A stretch of 40,199 nt of DNA from positions 1 to 40,199 of the forward strand of contig NZ_SSBL01000042.1 of assembly GCF_004795105.1 (NCBI RefSeq). The letters run 5' to 3'. A program made the translations under genes and the position numbers. This document shows positions 1-8,153 of this stretch, piece after piece. Within the stretch, counting starts at the first letter, position 1; the number at the start of each line of letters is the position of its first letter. The notes beneath the pieces were generated by a model. The model did no database searches, was not told where the DNA came from, and saw only the letters and a list, made by a program, of their open reading frames with translations. Source of the stretch: Streptomyces sp. A0642 (GTDB lineage: Bacteria; Actinomycetota; Actinomycetes; Streptomycetales; Streptomycetaceae).

Positions 1-64
1 ACCCGGCTTCCCCGTCCCCGGCCCCCGACGACACCTCAGCCACCCGCGACCCCCGGAGCCCTTC

Positions 65-988
65 ATGGGACGTTATGTGATCCGGCGGCTGCTGCAGATG
101 ATCCCGGTCTTCTTCGGCACCACGCTGTTGATCTTCCTCATGGTGAACGTGATGGGTGACCCCATCGCGGGTCTCTGCGGCGACCGCCAGTGCGACCCGG
201 CGACCGCCGCCCAGCTCCGCACCGAATTCGGCCTCGACAAGCCGGTCTGGCAGCAATACCTCACGTACATGGGCAATGTCTTCACCGGCGACTTCGGCAC
301 CGCGTTCAACGGGCAGAAGGTCACCGAACTGATGGCGACGGCCTTCCCCATCACCATCCGCCTCACCCTCATCGCGATCGTCTTCGAGATCGTCATCGGC
401 ATCAGCCTCGGAGTCGTCACCGGTCTGCGCCGCGGCCGCCCCATCGACACCTCCGTGCTGATCCTGACCCTGGTCGTCATCTCCATCCCGACCTTCGTCA
501 CCGGTCTGCTCCTGCAGCTCCTGCTCGGTGTGGAGTGGGGCGTCATCAAGCCCTCGGTGTCCAGCGAGGCCCCGCTCAACGAGCTGCTCATCCCCGGACT
601 CGTGGTCGCATCCGTCTCGCTGGCCTACGTCACCCGGCTCACCCGTACCTCGATCGCCGAGAACGCCCGCGCCGACTACGTGCGCACCGCGGTCGCCAAG
701 GGCCTCCCCAGGCGGCGCGTCATCGTCCGCCACCTGCTGCGCAACTCGCTGATCCCCGTCGTCACCTTCATCGGTACGGACGTGGGCGCCCTGATGGGCG
801 GGGCGATCGTCACCGAGCGGATCTTCAACATCCACGGCGTCGGCTACCAGCTCTACCAGGGCATTCTGCGCCAGAACTCCCAGACCGTCGTCGGGTTCGT
901 CACCGTCCTGGTCCTGGTCTTCCTGGCGGCGAACCTGATCGTCGACCTGCTGTACGCCGTACTCGACCCGAGGATCCGCTATGCCTGA
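65..988 (+). CDS. Dipeptide/oligopeptide ABC transporter permease (DppB/OppB family)
   Basis: Inner-membrane permease of a peptide/nickel-class ABC importer, 307 aa, the usual family length. One membrane segment near residues 9-29 is followed by the typical extracellular loop (residues 30-95) and further hydrophobic segments at about 98-120, 131-155, 175-190, 230-250 and 275-300. The cytoplasmic EAA-type coupling loop is visible at about 200-225 (AENARADYVRTAVAKGLP), where the ATPases dock. The ATG is preceded by GGAG at 55-58 with good spacing. The gene overlaps the next permease by 8 bases, so the two are co-translated. No substrate-binding protein lies in the window; it may sit just upstream of base 1. 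The family is certain; dipeptide as substrate is inferred from similarity only. Confidence 0.93.
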   Translation: MGRYVIRRLLQMIPVFFGTTLLIFLMVNVMGDPIAGLCGDRQCDPATAAQLRTEFGLDKPVWQQYLTYMGNVFTGDFGTAFNGQKVTELMATAFPITIRLTLIAIVFEIVIGISLGVVTGLRRGRPIDTSVLILTLVVISIPTFVTGLLLQLLLGVEWGVIKPSVSSEAPLNELLIPGLVVASVSLAYVTRLTRTSIAENARADYVRTAVAKGLPRRRVIVRHLLRNSLIPVVTFIGTDVGALMGGAIVTERIFNIHGVGYQLYQGILRQNSQTVVGFVTVLVLVFLAANLIVDLLYAVLDPRIRYA

Positions 989-1955
989 GCAGACACCGGA
1001 CGAGGCCATCTCGTCCGCCGGAGCCGGCGGAACGATGGACCTCGCACTCGACGAGGGCGACACCCTCGAAAAGACTCCCGGCGGCCCCCGGGGGACCGGC
1101 CCCGACACCAAACCCCAGAGCCTGTGGTCCGACGCCTGGCGAGACCTGCGCCGCAACCCCGTCTTCATCGTCTCCGCGCTGATCATCCTGTTCCTGGTGA
1201 TCATCTCGATCTGGCCGCAGCTCATCGCCTCCGGAGACCCGCTCGACTGCGACCTGGACAAGGCGCAGGAAGGCTCCCAGCCCGGCCACCCCTTCGGGTA
1301 CGACGGCCAGGGCTGCGACGTCTACACCCGGGTCGTGTACGGCGCCCGCAACTCCGTGACCGTCGGCATCTGCTCCACCATCGGCGTCTCCCTGATCGGC
1401 AGCGTCCTCGGCGGACTGGCCGGCTTCTTCGGCGGCTGGTGGGACGCGATCCTCTCCCGCCTCACCGACGTCTTCTTCGGCATCCCCGTCGTCCTGGGCG
1501 GCCTGGTCTTCCTCTCCGTGGTGACCAGCTCCACCGTCTGGCCGGTCATCGGCTTCATCGTGCTGCTGGGCTGGCCGCAGATCGCCCGCATCGCCCGCGG
1601 CTCCGTGATCACCGCCAAACACAACGACTACGTGCAGGCGGCCCGCGCGCTCGGCGCCTCCAACGGGCGGATGATGCTGCGCCACATCGCACCGAACGCC
1701 GTCGCACCGGTCATCGTCGTCGCGACGATCGCGCTGGGCACGTACATCTCCCTGGAGGCGACCCTGTCGTTCCTCGGCGTCGGACTGAAGCCGCCGGCCG
1801 TCTCCTGGGGCATCGACATCTCGGCCGCCTCCCAGTACATCCGCAACGCCCCGCACATGCTCCTCTGGCCCGCCGGCGCGCTGGCGGTCACCGTGCTCGC
1901 GTTCATCATGCTCGGCGACGCGGTGCGCGACGCCCTCGATCCCAAGCTGCGCTGA
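981..1955 (+). CDS. Dipeptide/oligopeptide ABC transporter permease (DppC/OppC family)
   Basis: Second permease of the importer, 324 aa. A cytoplasmic N-terminal extension of about 58 residues, acidic and Gly/Pro-rich, precedes the first membrane segment (about 61-80). Next comes the OppC-type motif HPFGYDGQGCDVYTRVVYG (103-121), where the family normally has a GxDxxGRDxxSR pattern. The EAA coupling loop is at 216-230 (NDYVQAARALGASNG). The start codon overlaps the stop of the previous permease, and GAGG at 967-970 can serve as ribosome-binding site. It forms the heterodimeric pore with its upstream neighbour. Confidence 0.93.
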   Translation: MPEQTPDEAISSAGAGGTMDLALDEGDTLEKTPGGPRGTGPDTKPQSLWSDAWRDLRRNPVFIVSALIILFLVIISIWPQLIASGDPLDCDLDKAQEGSQPGHPFGYDGQGCDVYTRVVYGARNSVTVGICSTIGVSLIGSVLGGLAGFFGGWWDAILSRLTDVFFGIPVVLGGLVFLSVVTSSTVWPVIGFIVLLGWPQIARIARGSVITAKHNDYVQAARALGASNGRMMLRHIAPNAVAPVIVVATIALGTYISLEATLSFLGVGLKPPAVSWGIDISAASQYIRNAPHMLLWPAGALAVTVLAFIMLGDAVRDALDPKLR

Positions 1956-1968
1956 GGAGTCCGCTGCC

Positions 1969-2946
1969 ATGTTGCTCGAAGTGCGCGATCTGCACGTGGA
2001 GTTCCACACCCGGGACGGGGTCGCCAAGGCCGTCAACGGGGTCAACTACTCGGTGGCCGAGGGCGAGACGCTCGCGGTGCTCGGCGAGTCCGGCTCCGGC
2101 AAGTCGGTCACCGCGCAGGCGATCATGGGCATCCTCGACATGCCGCCCGGCAAGATCAGCAGTGGCGAGATCCTCTTCAAGGACCGCGACCTCCTGAAAC
2201 TCAAGAAGGAGGAGCGCCGGAAGATCCGCGGCCAGGAGATGGCCATGATCTTCCAGGACGCGCTCTCCTCGCTCAACCCCGTGCTGACCGTGGGGGAGCA
2301 GCTCGGCGAGATGTTCGTCGTGCACCGCGGGCTCTCCCGCAAGGACGCGAAGGCCAAAGCCGTCGAGCTGATGGACCGGGTCCGCATCCCGGCCGCGAAG
2401 GAGCGGGTCGGCAACTACCCGCACCAGTTCTCCGGCGGCATGCGCCAGCGCATCATGATCGCGATGGCGCTGGCCCTGGAACCCTCGCTGATCATCGCGG
2501 ACGAACCCACCACCGCCCTCGACGTCACCGTCCAGGCCCAGGTGATGGACCTGCTCGCCGAGCTCCAGCGCGAGCTCAACATGGGTCTGATCCTGATCAC
2601 CCACGACCTGGGCGTGGTCGCCGACGTCGCCGACAAGATCGCCGTGATGTACGCCGGCCGCATCGTCGAGACCTCGCCCGTCCACGACATCTACAGGGCG
2701 CCCGCGCACCCGTACACCAAGGGCCTGCTCCGCTCCATCCCGCGCCTGGACCAGAAGGGCCAGGAGCTCTACGCGATCAGGGGCCTGCCGCCCAACCTGT
2801 TGCACATCCCGCCCGGCTGCGCCTTCAACCCGCGCTGCCCGAAGGCCCAGGACGTCTGCCGCACCGACGTGCCGCCGCTCTACGACGTGGCCGAGCACCG
2901 ACAGAGCGCCTGCCACTTCTGGAAGGAGACGCTCGATGAACGCTGA
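1969..2946 (+). CDS. Dipeptide ABC transporter ATP-binding protein (DppD/OppD family)
   Basis: Cytoplasmic ATPase, 325 aa. Walker A GESGSGKS is at 39-46, the Q-loop at FQDALSSLNP (95-104), the signature FSGGM at 154-158, Walker B LIIADEP at 174-180 and the H-loop THD at 211-213. The C-terminal oligo_HPY extension has four cysteines (C284, C290, C297, C315; CAFNPRC begins at C284). That pattern is typical of the family; in the M. tuberculosis Dpp transporter it is reported, as I recall, to hold an iron-sulfur cluster. GGAG at 1956-1959 lies 9 bases before the ATG. The gene overlaps the next ATPase by 11 bases. Confidence 0.94.
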   Translation: MLLEVRDLHVEFHTRDGVAKAVNGVNYSVAEGETLAVLGESGSGKSVTAQAIMGILDMPPGKISSGEILFKDRDLLKLKKEERRKIRGQEMAMIFQDALSSLNPVLTVGEQLGEMFVVHRGLSRKDAKAKAVELMDRVRIPAAKERVGNYPHQFSGGMRQRIMIAMALALEPSLIIADEPTTALDVTVQAQVMDLLAELQRELNMGLILITHDLGVVADVADKIAVMYAGRIVETSPVHDIYRAPAHPYTKGLLRSIPRLDQKGQELYAIRGLPPNLLHIPPGCAFNPRCPKAQDVCRTDVPPLYDVAEHRQSACHFWKETLDER

Positions 2947-4231
2947 CCACGCGGGGCGCAAGGAAGCGCGCGAAGAGGGCGAGGTGGCCCGGGCGCTCCT
3001 GTCCAAGTCACGGCAGGGGAGCGCGTACGCGGGAAACGAACCGATCCTGGAGGTGCGCGACCTCGTCAAGCACTACCCGCTCACCCAGGGCATCCTGATC
3101 AAGAAGCAGATCGGCGCCGTGAAGGCGGTCGACGGGGTCTCCTTCGACCTGGCGGCCGGCGAGACCCTCGGCATCGTGGGGGAGTCCGGCTGCGGGAAGT
3201 CGACCGTCGCACGGATGCTGGTGCACCTGGAGCGGCCGACGGCCGGTGTGATCCGGTACAAGGGCGAGGACGTCACCCAGCTGTCCGGCCGTGCGCTGAA
3301 GGCCGTGCGCCGCAACATCCAGATGGTGTTCCAGGACCCGTACACCTCGCTGAACCCCCGCATGACGGTCGGCGACATCATCGGGGAGCCGTACGAGATC
3401 CACCCCGAGGTGGCTCCGAAGGGCGACCGGCGGCGCAAGGTCCAGGACCTGCTGGACGTCGTGGGCCTCAACCCGGAGTACATCAACCGCTATCCGCACC
3501 AGTTCTCCGGCGGTCAGCGCCAGCGCATCGGCATCGCCCGCGGCCTCGCGCTCAACCCGGAGATCATCGTCGCCGACGAACCCGTCTCGGCCCTCGACGT
3601 CTCCGTCCAGGCGCAGGTCGTCAACCTGCTGGACCGGCTCCAGGCGGAGTTCAACCTCAGCTACGTGTTCATCGCGCACGACCTCTCCATCGTCCGGCAC
3701 ATCTCCGACCGCGTCGGCGTGATGTACCTCGGCCGGTTCATCGAGATCGGCACGGACGAGGAGATCTACGACCACCCCACGCACCCGTACACGCAGGCGC
3801 TGCTGTCCGCCGTGCCGGTGCCGGACCCGATGGCGCGCGAGTACCGCGAGCGGATCATCCTGCACGGCGACGTGCCCTCGCCCGCCCACCCGCCCTCCGG
3901 CTGCCGCTTCCGCACGCGCTGCTGGAAGGCGCAGGAGCGGTGCGAGCTGGAGGTGCCGCTGCTGGCGGTCCCCGCCTCCTTCCGGCTCACGGAGACCCCG
4001 GCCAGGCACGATTCGGCCTGTCACTTCGCGGAGGAGAAGCGGGTGGTGCCCCCGGAGGGGACGCTGGAGCAGGTGGGCGAGGGCGGCGGGGGCGGCGCCG
4101 GGGCCGGCCCGGAGGTGGAGACGGTGGACCGGGAGGCGCGGAAGCCGCCGCAGTCCGGTGCGCGGCCGGAGGCGTTGCCGGGTGCGGGCGACGACCCGCC
4201 GCCGCCCTCCGGCAGCAGCCGGGTCAGCTGA
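2936..4231 (+). CDS. Dipeptide ABC transporter ATP-binding protein (DppF/OppF family)
   Basis: Second ATPase of the importer, 431 aa, longer than the usual 330-360. It has about 35 charged N-terminal residues, Walker A GESGCGKS (82-89), Q-loop FQDPYTSLNP, signature FSGGQ (190-194), Walker B IIVADEP (210-216) and H-loop AHD (247-249). The C-terminal extension repeats the four-cysteine arrangement (C323, C329, C336, C362). About 65 low-complexity residues follow, rich in Gly, Glu and Pro and ending GSSRVS; this tail is probably disordered and is not part of the conserved fold. It pairs with the upstream ATPase. It is the last gene of the operon, and a strong hairpin lies at 4328-4362. Confidence 0.93.
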   Translation: MNADHAGRKEAREEGEVARALLSKSRQGSAYAGNEPILEVRDLVKHYPLTQGILIKKQIGAVKAVDGVSFDLAAGETLGIVGESGCGKSTVARMLVHLERPTAGVIRYKGEDVTQLSGRALKAVRRNIQMVFQDPYTSLNPRMTVGDIIGEPYEIHPEVAPKGDRRRKVQDLLDVVGLNPEYINRYPHQFSGGQRQRIGIARGLALNPEIIVADEPVSALDVSVQAQVVNLLDRLQAEFNLSYVFIAHDLSIVRHISDRVGVMYLGRFIEIGTDEEIYDHPTHPYTQALLSAVPVPDPMAREYRERIILHGDVPSPAHPPSGCRFRTRCWKAQERCELEVPLLAVPASFRLTETPARHDSACHFAEEKRVVPPEGTLEQVGEGGGGGAGAGPEVETVDREARKPPQSGARPEALPGAGDDPPPPSGSSRVS

Positions 4232-4327
4232 GCCGGCGGTCCGTTAACGCGAGGGCAACTCGGGCGTCTCACGTCCGATATACGGACCCGTCAGCATGGA
4301 CCGCGTACGGCCGTGCGGGTGCCGTGG

Positions 4328-4362
4328 ACCGGCCGGAAGGACGTCATGTCCCTCCGGCCGGT
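4328..4362 (+). terminator. Intrinsic terminator-like hairpin after the peptide transporter operon
   Basis: ACCGGCCGGAAGG (4328-4340) pairs with CCCTCCGGCCGGT (4350-4362): 12 of 13 pairs form, with a 9-base loop. There is no clear U-tract, as is common in Streptomyces. It lies about 100 bases past the last transporter gene and before the next start. Confidence 0.7.
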
Positions 4363-4451
4363 CGCCCGGGCGGGCCGCGCCGACGGCCCTCTTGTCGGGA
4401 GGACGGGCGCGGTGGAGTATCGCTGAGGTGATACTCACCCGTGGAGCAAGA

Positions 4452-5519
4452 GTGACCGGCGCCGCTCTCTGCGCGGTGCTCGCCCTGATCCTCGCGAGCT
4501 GGCTCGTACGGGACATCAGGGCCGTGGACGCCGACGAGCTGTGGCGCCACTGGGCCGGTTTCCCCGACGCGCGCCCCGAGGCGATTCCCGCGACCTCGCC
4601 CCTGGATGTCGCCCTGCTGCTGGTGTACGCCGTCGCCACCGTCGCCGCGCTGCGCTCCTCGGTCGCCACGACCGCCCTCGTCGCCACCGGAGTGATCACC
4701 CTCGCCGTCCGGCTGCCGGGGCTCTGGAACATCGGCAGCCGCCGGATGGAGACGCTGTTCTCCGACGATCTGCGCTCACGGGCGCTGATCTGCGCGTTCG
4801 TCGCCCTCGCCGCGGGTATCGCGCTGCTCATCACCGCCGGGGCGGGCCGCCGTCCGCCGGCCGGCTCCTACGAGCGGCTGCCCACCCGGCCGGGGCCGGG
4901 GGCCTCCGTGGCCGCGTTCCTGATGCTGGGTGCGGCCGGAGCGGTGCTGATCGCCTGGGAGATCCGCCAGATGGCGCGGTACCCCGAGATCTATCCCGCG
5001 TGGTACGTGGGCGGTGACGACCGGGTCCCGCACGGGGTGATCGACCCGCCGCCCGGGTGGGCCACCGCGGCGCTGGCGCTGCTCTGTCTGGTCGCGGGGG
5101 TGAGCGCCCTCTTCCACGCCGTGTACGCGCGGCCGTTCGGGCTGACGGCCGCCGCGCTGCTGCTGCCGGGCGGGGTGCTGGGCCTGGTCCGGACCGTGCA
5201 CTACGACCTGCTCGACCACTTCGGCTCGCTCTCGACCGAGACTCAACTCACGGTTCTGAGCTGGCTCTTCGAGGGGTTCGCCGCGCTGGTGGTGCTGATC
5301 GCGCTGGCTCCGAGGGGCCTTCCCGACGTCCCCGACCCGTACGGCCCCGGGCAGGGGCCGTACGGGTCGCAGGCATCCGGGCCGGTGGGCGCCCACCCCT
5401 ACCCCTCCGGGCCGTACGGCCCGGGGCAGCAGCCGCCGGCCCCGGGGTACGGATACCCGCAGGGCGGCGGCGGGTTCGGGCCGCCCCCGCCACCCTCGCA
5501 GCCGCCGCCGGGCTGGTAG
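4452..5519 (+). CDS. Multi-pass membrane protein with proline/glycine/tyrosine-rich C-terminal tail
   Basis: Unrecognised integral membrane protein, about 355 aa from this GTG. A first hydrophobic segment begins immediately (TGAALCAVLALILASWLV). About seven further hydrophobic stretches follow, with a loop carrying YPEIYPAWYVGG between two of them. The last 65 residues are a Pro/Gly/Tyr-rich tail with repeats such as PYGPGQGPYG and a PPPPPSQPPP run, a type often seen in Streptomyces membrane and secretion proteins and of unknown role here. The GTG at 4452 is chosen because GGAG (4443-4446) sits 5 bases upstream. An in-frame GTG at 4428 with GGAG at 4414-4417 is a possible alternative. It converges on the S9 peptidase gene and shares a terminator with it. 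No function is assigned. Confidence 0.8.
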   Translation: MTGAALCAVLALILASWLVRDIRAVDADELWRHWAGFPDARPEAIPATSPLDVALLLVYAVATVAALRSSVATTALVATGVITLAVRLPGLWNIGSRRMETLFSDDLRSRALICAFVALAAGIALLITAGAGRRPPAGSYERLPTRPGPGASVAAFLMLGAAGAVLIAWEIRQMARYPEIYPAWYVGGDDRVPHGVIDPPPGWATAALALLCLVAGVSALFHAVYARPFGLTAAALLLPGGVLGLVRTVHYDLLDHFGSLSTETQLTVLSWLFEGFAALVVLIALAPRGLPDVPDPYGPGQGPYGSQASGPVGAHPYPSGPYGPGQQPPAPGYGYPQGGGGFGPPPPPSQPPPGW

Positions 5520-5523
5520 CCCT

Positions 5524-5586
5524 AGGGTCTTTCGTTTGGGTCAGGCCGGACCCCGCGAGGCCGGCGTGATCCAAACGAAAGGCCCT
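5524..5586. terminator. Bidirectional terminator between convergent genes
   Basis: AGGGTCTTTCGTTTGGGTCA (5524-5543) pairs over its full 20 bases with the arm at 5567-5586; two positions are G-U wobbles in the plus-strand RNA. An inner GCCGG/CCGGC stem (5545-5549 with 5561-5565) extends the hairpin. The T-rich and A-rich arm sections give each strand a short U-rich stretch. The right arm touches the stop codon of the S9 peptidase. Confidence 0.85.
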
Positions 5587-7711
5587 ACATGCCGAGTGAC
5601 CGCTTCAGGAAGTCCACCTGGAGCAGCAGGAGGTTCTCGGCCACCTTCTCCTGCGGGGTCATGTGCGTCACCCCGCTCAGGGGCAGCACCTCGTGCGGGC
5701 GGCCCGCCGCGAGCAGCGCTGACGACAGCCGCAGGGTGTGCGCCACCACCACGTTGTCGTCCGCGAGCCCGTGGATGATCATCATCGGCCGGACCTGCTC
5801 GGCGGCGTGCGAGAGCCCCTCGTCGGTGAGCAGCGAGTTGGCCGCGTAGACCTCGGGCTGCTTGGCCGGGTCGCCGAGGTAGCGCTCCGTGTAGTGGGTG
5901 TCGTACAGCCGCTGGTCGGTCACGGGGGCGCCCACGACCGCCGCGTGGAAGACGTCGGGCCGGCGCAGGACCGCCATGCCGGCCAGGAAGCCGCCGAACG
6001 ACCAGCCCCGGATGCCCACCCGGCCCAGGTCCAGCGGGAACCGCTCCGCGAGCGCGTGCAACGCCTCGACCTGGTCGTCGAGGGTGAGGGCGAGATCGTG
6101 CTTGACCGCCTTCTCCCAGCCGGGCGAGCGGCCGGGGGTGCCGCGGCCGTCCGCGACGATCACGGCGAATCCCTGGTCCGCGAACCACTGCGAGGTGAGG
6201 TGGGGATTGTGGGCGGCGAGGACCCGGCGGCCGTGCGGTCCGCCGTACGGATCCATCAGGACGGGAAGCGGACCATCCGATTCCTTGTATCCGGTGGGGA
6301 GCATCACGGCGCACGGAATCCGCCGTGCGCCCCCTTCGGTGAGCTGCGGCCGGGCGGACAGGACCGGCTGCTCCGCGTGACTGGCGACGGTGGCGATCTG
6401 CTTGCCGTCCCGGAACACCCGGACCGTCGCTCCGGGCGTGTCCAGCGCGGTGGACACCATGACGGTCACCCCGCCCGACCGGACCGCCGTGTGGACGCCC
6501 GCGCCCTCCGACACCCGCTCGACGCCCAGCTCGTTGACCCGGTACACATGGCTCTCGCCGATCTCCGGCTCGGCGGCCCGCTCGCCGGCCGTCGCCGTGA
6601 CGAGCAGGTCGGACTCCCCGATGTCCAGCACGGTCTGGATCTGCAACTGCGCCCCGGTCAGCGGCCGGTCGCCGACCGCGAGCACCCGGGCCCCGCCCTC
6701 GTCCGCGATCCGCACCAGCCGTCCGTCCGGCGCCCACGCGGGCACCCCGGGGAACAGCTCCAGCCACACCGGGTCCTCGTCCGCGTGCACCGTCCGGGTC
6801 GCCCCGGTCTCCGGGTCCACGGCCAGGTAGAGCTGACCCTGCTGGTCGCGGGCCTGCACCAGCAGCAGCGGCGCCCCGTCCGACGACCAGTGCACCCGCG
6901 CCAGATACGGGAACCGGGTCCGGTCCCAGACCACTTCGGTACGTTCCCCGGCCAGTCCTACGACGAAGAGCCGCACGTCGGCGTTGGGCGTCCCGGCCGC
7001 CGGGTAGGCGACCTCGGCGGGCTTGCGGTCCGGATGCGCGGGATCGGCGATCCACCACCGCCGCACGGGGCTGTCGTCGACGCGGGCCACCAGCAGCCGC
7101 TCCGAGTCCGGAGACCACCAGAAGCCGCGCGAGCGCTGCATCTCCTCGGCCGCGATGAACTCCGCGAGGCCGTACGAGACATCCGCGTCCTCCGGCTCCG
7201 CGAGCGCTCGGTCCTCCTCGCCGCCGGCGCCCACGACGCGCAGCGCACCCCTGGACACATAGGCGATGTGCCGCCCGTCGGGGGAGGGGCGCGGGTCGAT
7301 CGCCGGGCCCGGCACGGGCAGGGCGCGCGTCGTTCCGGCCCGCAGCTCGGCGACGTACACCTTCCCGGAGAGAGCGAACGCCGCCAACTCGGCCGCCGCG
7401 TCCACCGCGTAGCCCACGATCCCCGACGACCCCTCGCGGCTCCGCTCGCGGCGGGCCCGCTCCTGGGGCGAGAGCCTTTCCGCCGAACCCCCCAGCAGCA
7501 GCGCCGGATCGGCCACGACCCGTTCCCGCGGGGCCGCGCCGTCGCTCAGGTCCAGCACCCAGAGCCGGCCGGAACGGTCGGTGCCCGACCCGGAGCGCAC
7601 GAACACGACCCGTTCACCGTCGGGTGAAACCGTGAACGCGCGCGGTGCACCGAGGGTGAAGCGCATGGTCCGGGCCAACTGCAGCGGAAAGGTGATCTCT
7701 GACGAAGTCAT
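5585..7711 (-). CDS. S9 family prolyl oligopeptidase, dipeptidyl-peptidase-IV-like
   Basis: Serine peptidase of 708 aa with an N-terminal beta-propeller (about 20-440) and a C-terminal alpha/beta-hydrolase domain (about 470-708). The nucleophile is Ser571 in GWSFGG. The acid is one of the Asp pair in HGLADDNV (651-652), and His683 in GVTHMT completes the triad. A double-Glu motif (EEM, E189-E190) followed by RGFWWSPDS matches the part of DPP-IV that holds the free N-terminus of substrates, so release of dipeptides from peptide N-termini is likely. No signal peptide is seen, which suggests a cytoplasmic enzyme. The ATG at 7709-7711 lacks a strong ribosome-binding site; an internal Met16 is an alternative start. 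It is a neighbour of, but not in an operon with, the dipeptide importer. Confidence 0.92.
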   Translation of the reverse strand: MTSSEITFPLQLARTMRFTLGAPRAFTVSPDGERVVFVRSGSGTDRSGRLWVLDLSDGAAPRERVVADPALLLGGSAERLSPQERARRERSREGSSGIVGYAVDAAAELAAFALSGKVYVAELRAGTTRALPVPGPAIDPRPSPDGRHIAYVSRGALRVVGAGGEEDRALAEPEDADVSYGLAEFIAAEEMQRSRGFWWSPDSERLLVARVDDSPVRRWWIADPAHPDRKPAEVAYPAAGTPNADVRLFVVGLAGERTEVVWDRTRFPYLARVHWSSDGAPLLLVQARDQQGQLYLAVDPETGATRTVHADEDPVWLELFPGVPAWAPDGRLVRIADEGGARVLAVGDRPLTGAQLQIQTVLDIGESDLLVTATAGERAAEPEIGESHVYRVNELGVERVSEGAGVHTAVRSGGVTVMVSTALDTPGATVRVFRDGKQIATVASHAEQPVLSARPQLTEGGARRIPCAVMLPTGYKESDGPLPVLMDPYGGPHGRRVLAAHNPHLTSQWFADQGFAVIVADGRGTPGRSPGWEKAVKHDLALTLDDQVEALHALAERFPLDLGRVGIRGWSFGGFLAGMAVLRRPDVFHAAVVGAPVTDQRLYDTHYTERYLGDPAKQPEVYAANSLLTDEGLSHAAEQVRPMMIIHGLADDNVVVAHTLRLSSALLAAGRPHEVLPLSGVTHMTPQEKVAENLLLLQVDFLKRSLGM

Positions 7712-7877
7712 ATGCCGAACCTATCGGCCGGCCCCACCGCCCGTGCGCCCCTCGTGCTGCCGTGCCCCGATCAATGCATTGCCACGGATAGTTATGATCC
7801 GTAGCGCTCGGTGGGTATGAACCTGCTGGCTCCATGCGTGCTGCCCGTCCCGACCGTACAGATGGAGGTGAACCGCC

Positions 7878-8072
7878 GTGGCGCTCTCGATTTCGGCGGT
7901 GGTGCTGCTGGCGATCGTCGTCTTCCTGCTGATCCGGAAATCCGGACTGAAGGGCGGACACGCGGTCGTCTGCATGCTGCTCGGTTTCTATCTCGCCAGC
8001 TCGTCCATGGCGCCCACCATCTCCGAGCTGACCACGAACGTGGCCGGCATGATCGGGGGCATCAAGTTCTGA
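7878..8072 (+). CDS. Small two-segment membrane protein, 64 aa
   Basis: Unrecognised but convincing small gene. The GTG start has GGAGGT at 7864-7869, 8 bases upstream. The product has an N-terminal hydrophobic segment (about 3-19, SISAVVLLAIVVFLLI), a short basic loop (RKSGLKGGH) and a second hydrophobic segment (about 29-45). A polar tail ends in a Gly/Ile-rich stretch (NVAGMIGGIKF). Similar very short proteins are, from memory, widespread in streptomycetes, but I know of no established function. It stands alone between the divergent S9 peptidase gene and mshB. Confidence 0.75.
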   Translation: MALSISAVVLLAIVVFLLIRKSGLKGGHAVVCMLLGFYLASSSMAPTISELTTNVAGMIGGIKF

Positions 8073-8153
8073 CGCCCGCGGCCGTCGCCCCGGAGGGGGC
8101 CGGGGGTGTGGCCGCCGTCGGTCTCAGGCGCCGGCGGCTCGTAGGGTGGTCCC

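Noticed and set aside
5738..7627. 629-codon plus-strand frame opposite the S9 peptidase
   Set aside because: Low-complexity Arg/His/Gly product. The minus strand has the catalytic triad and full-length peptidase.
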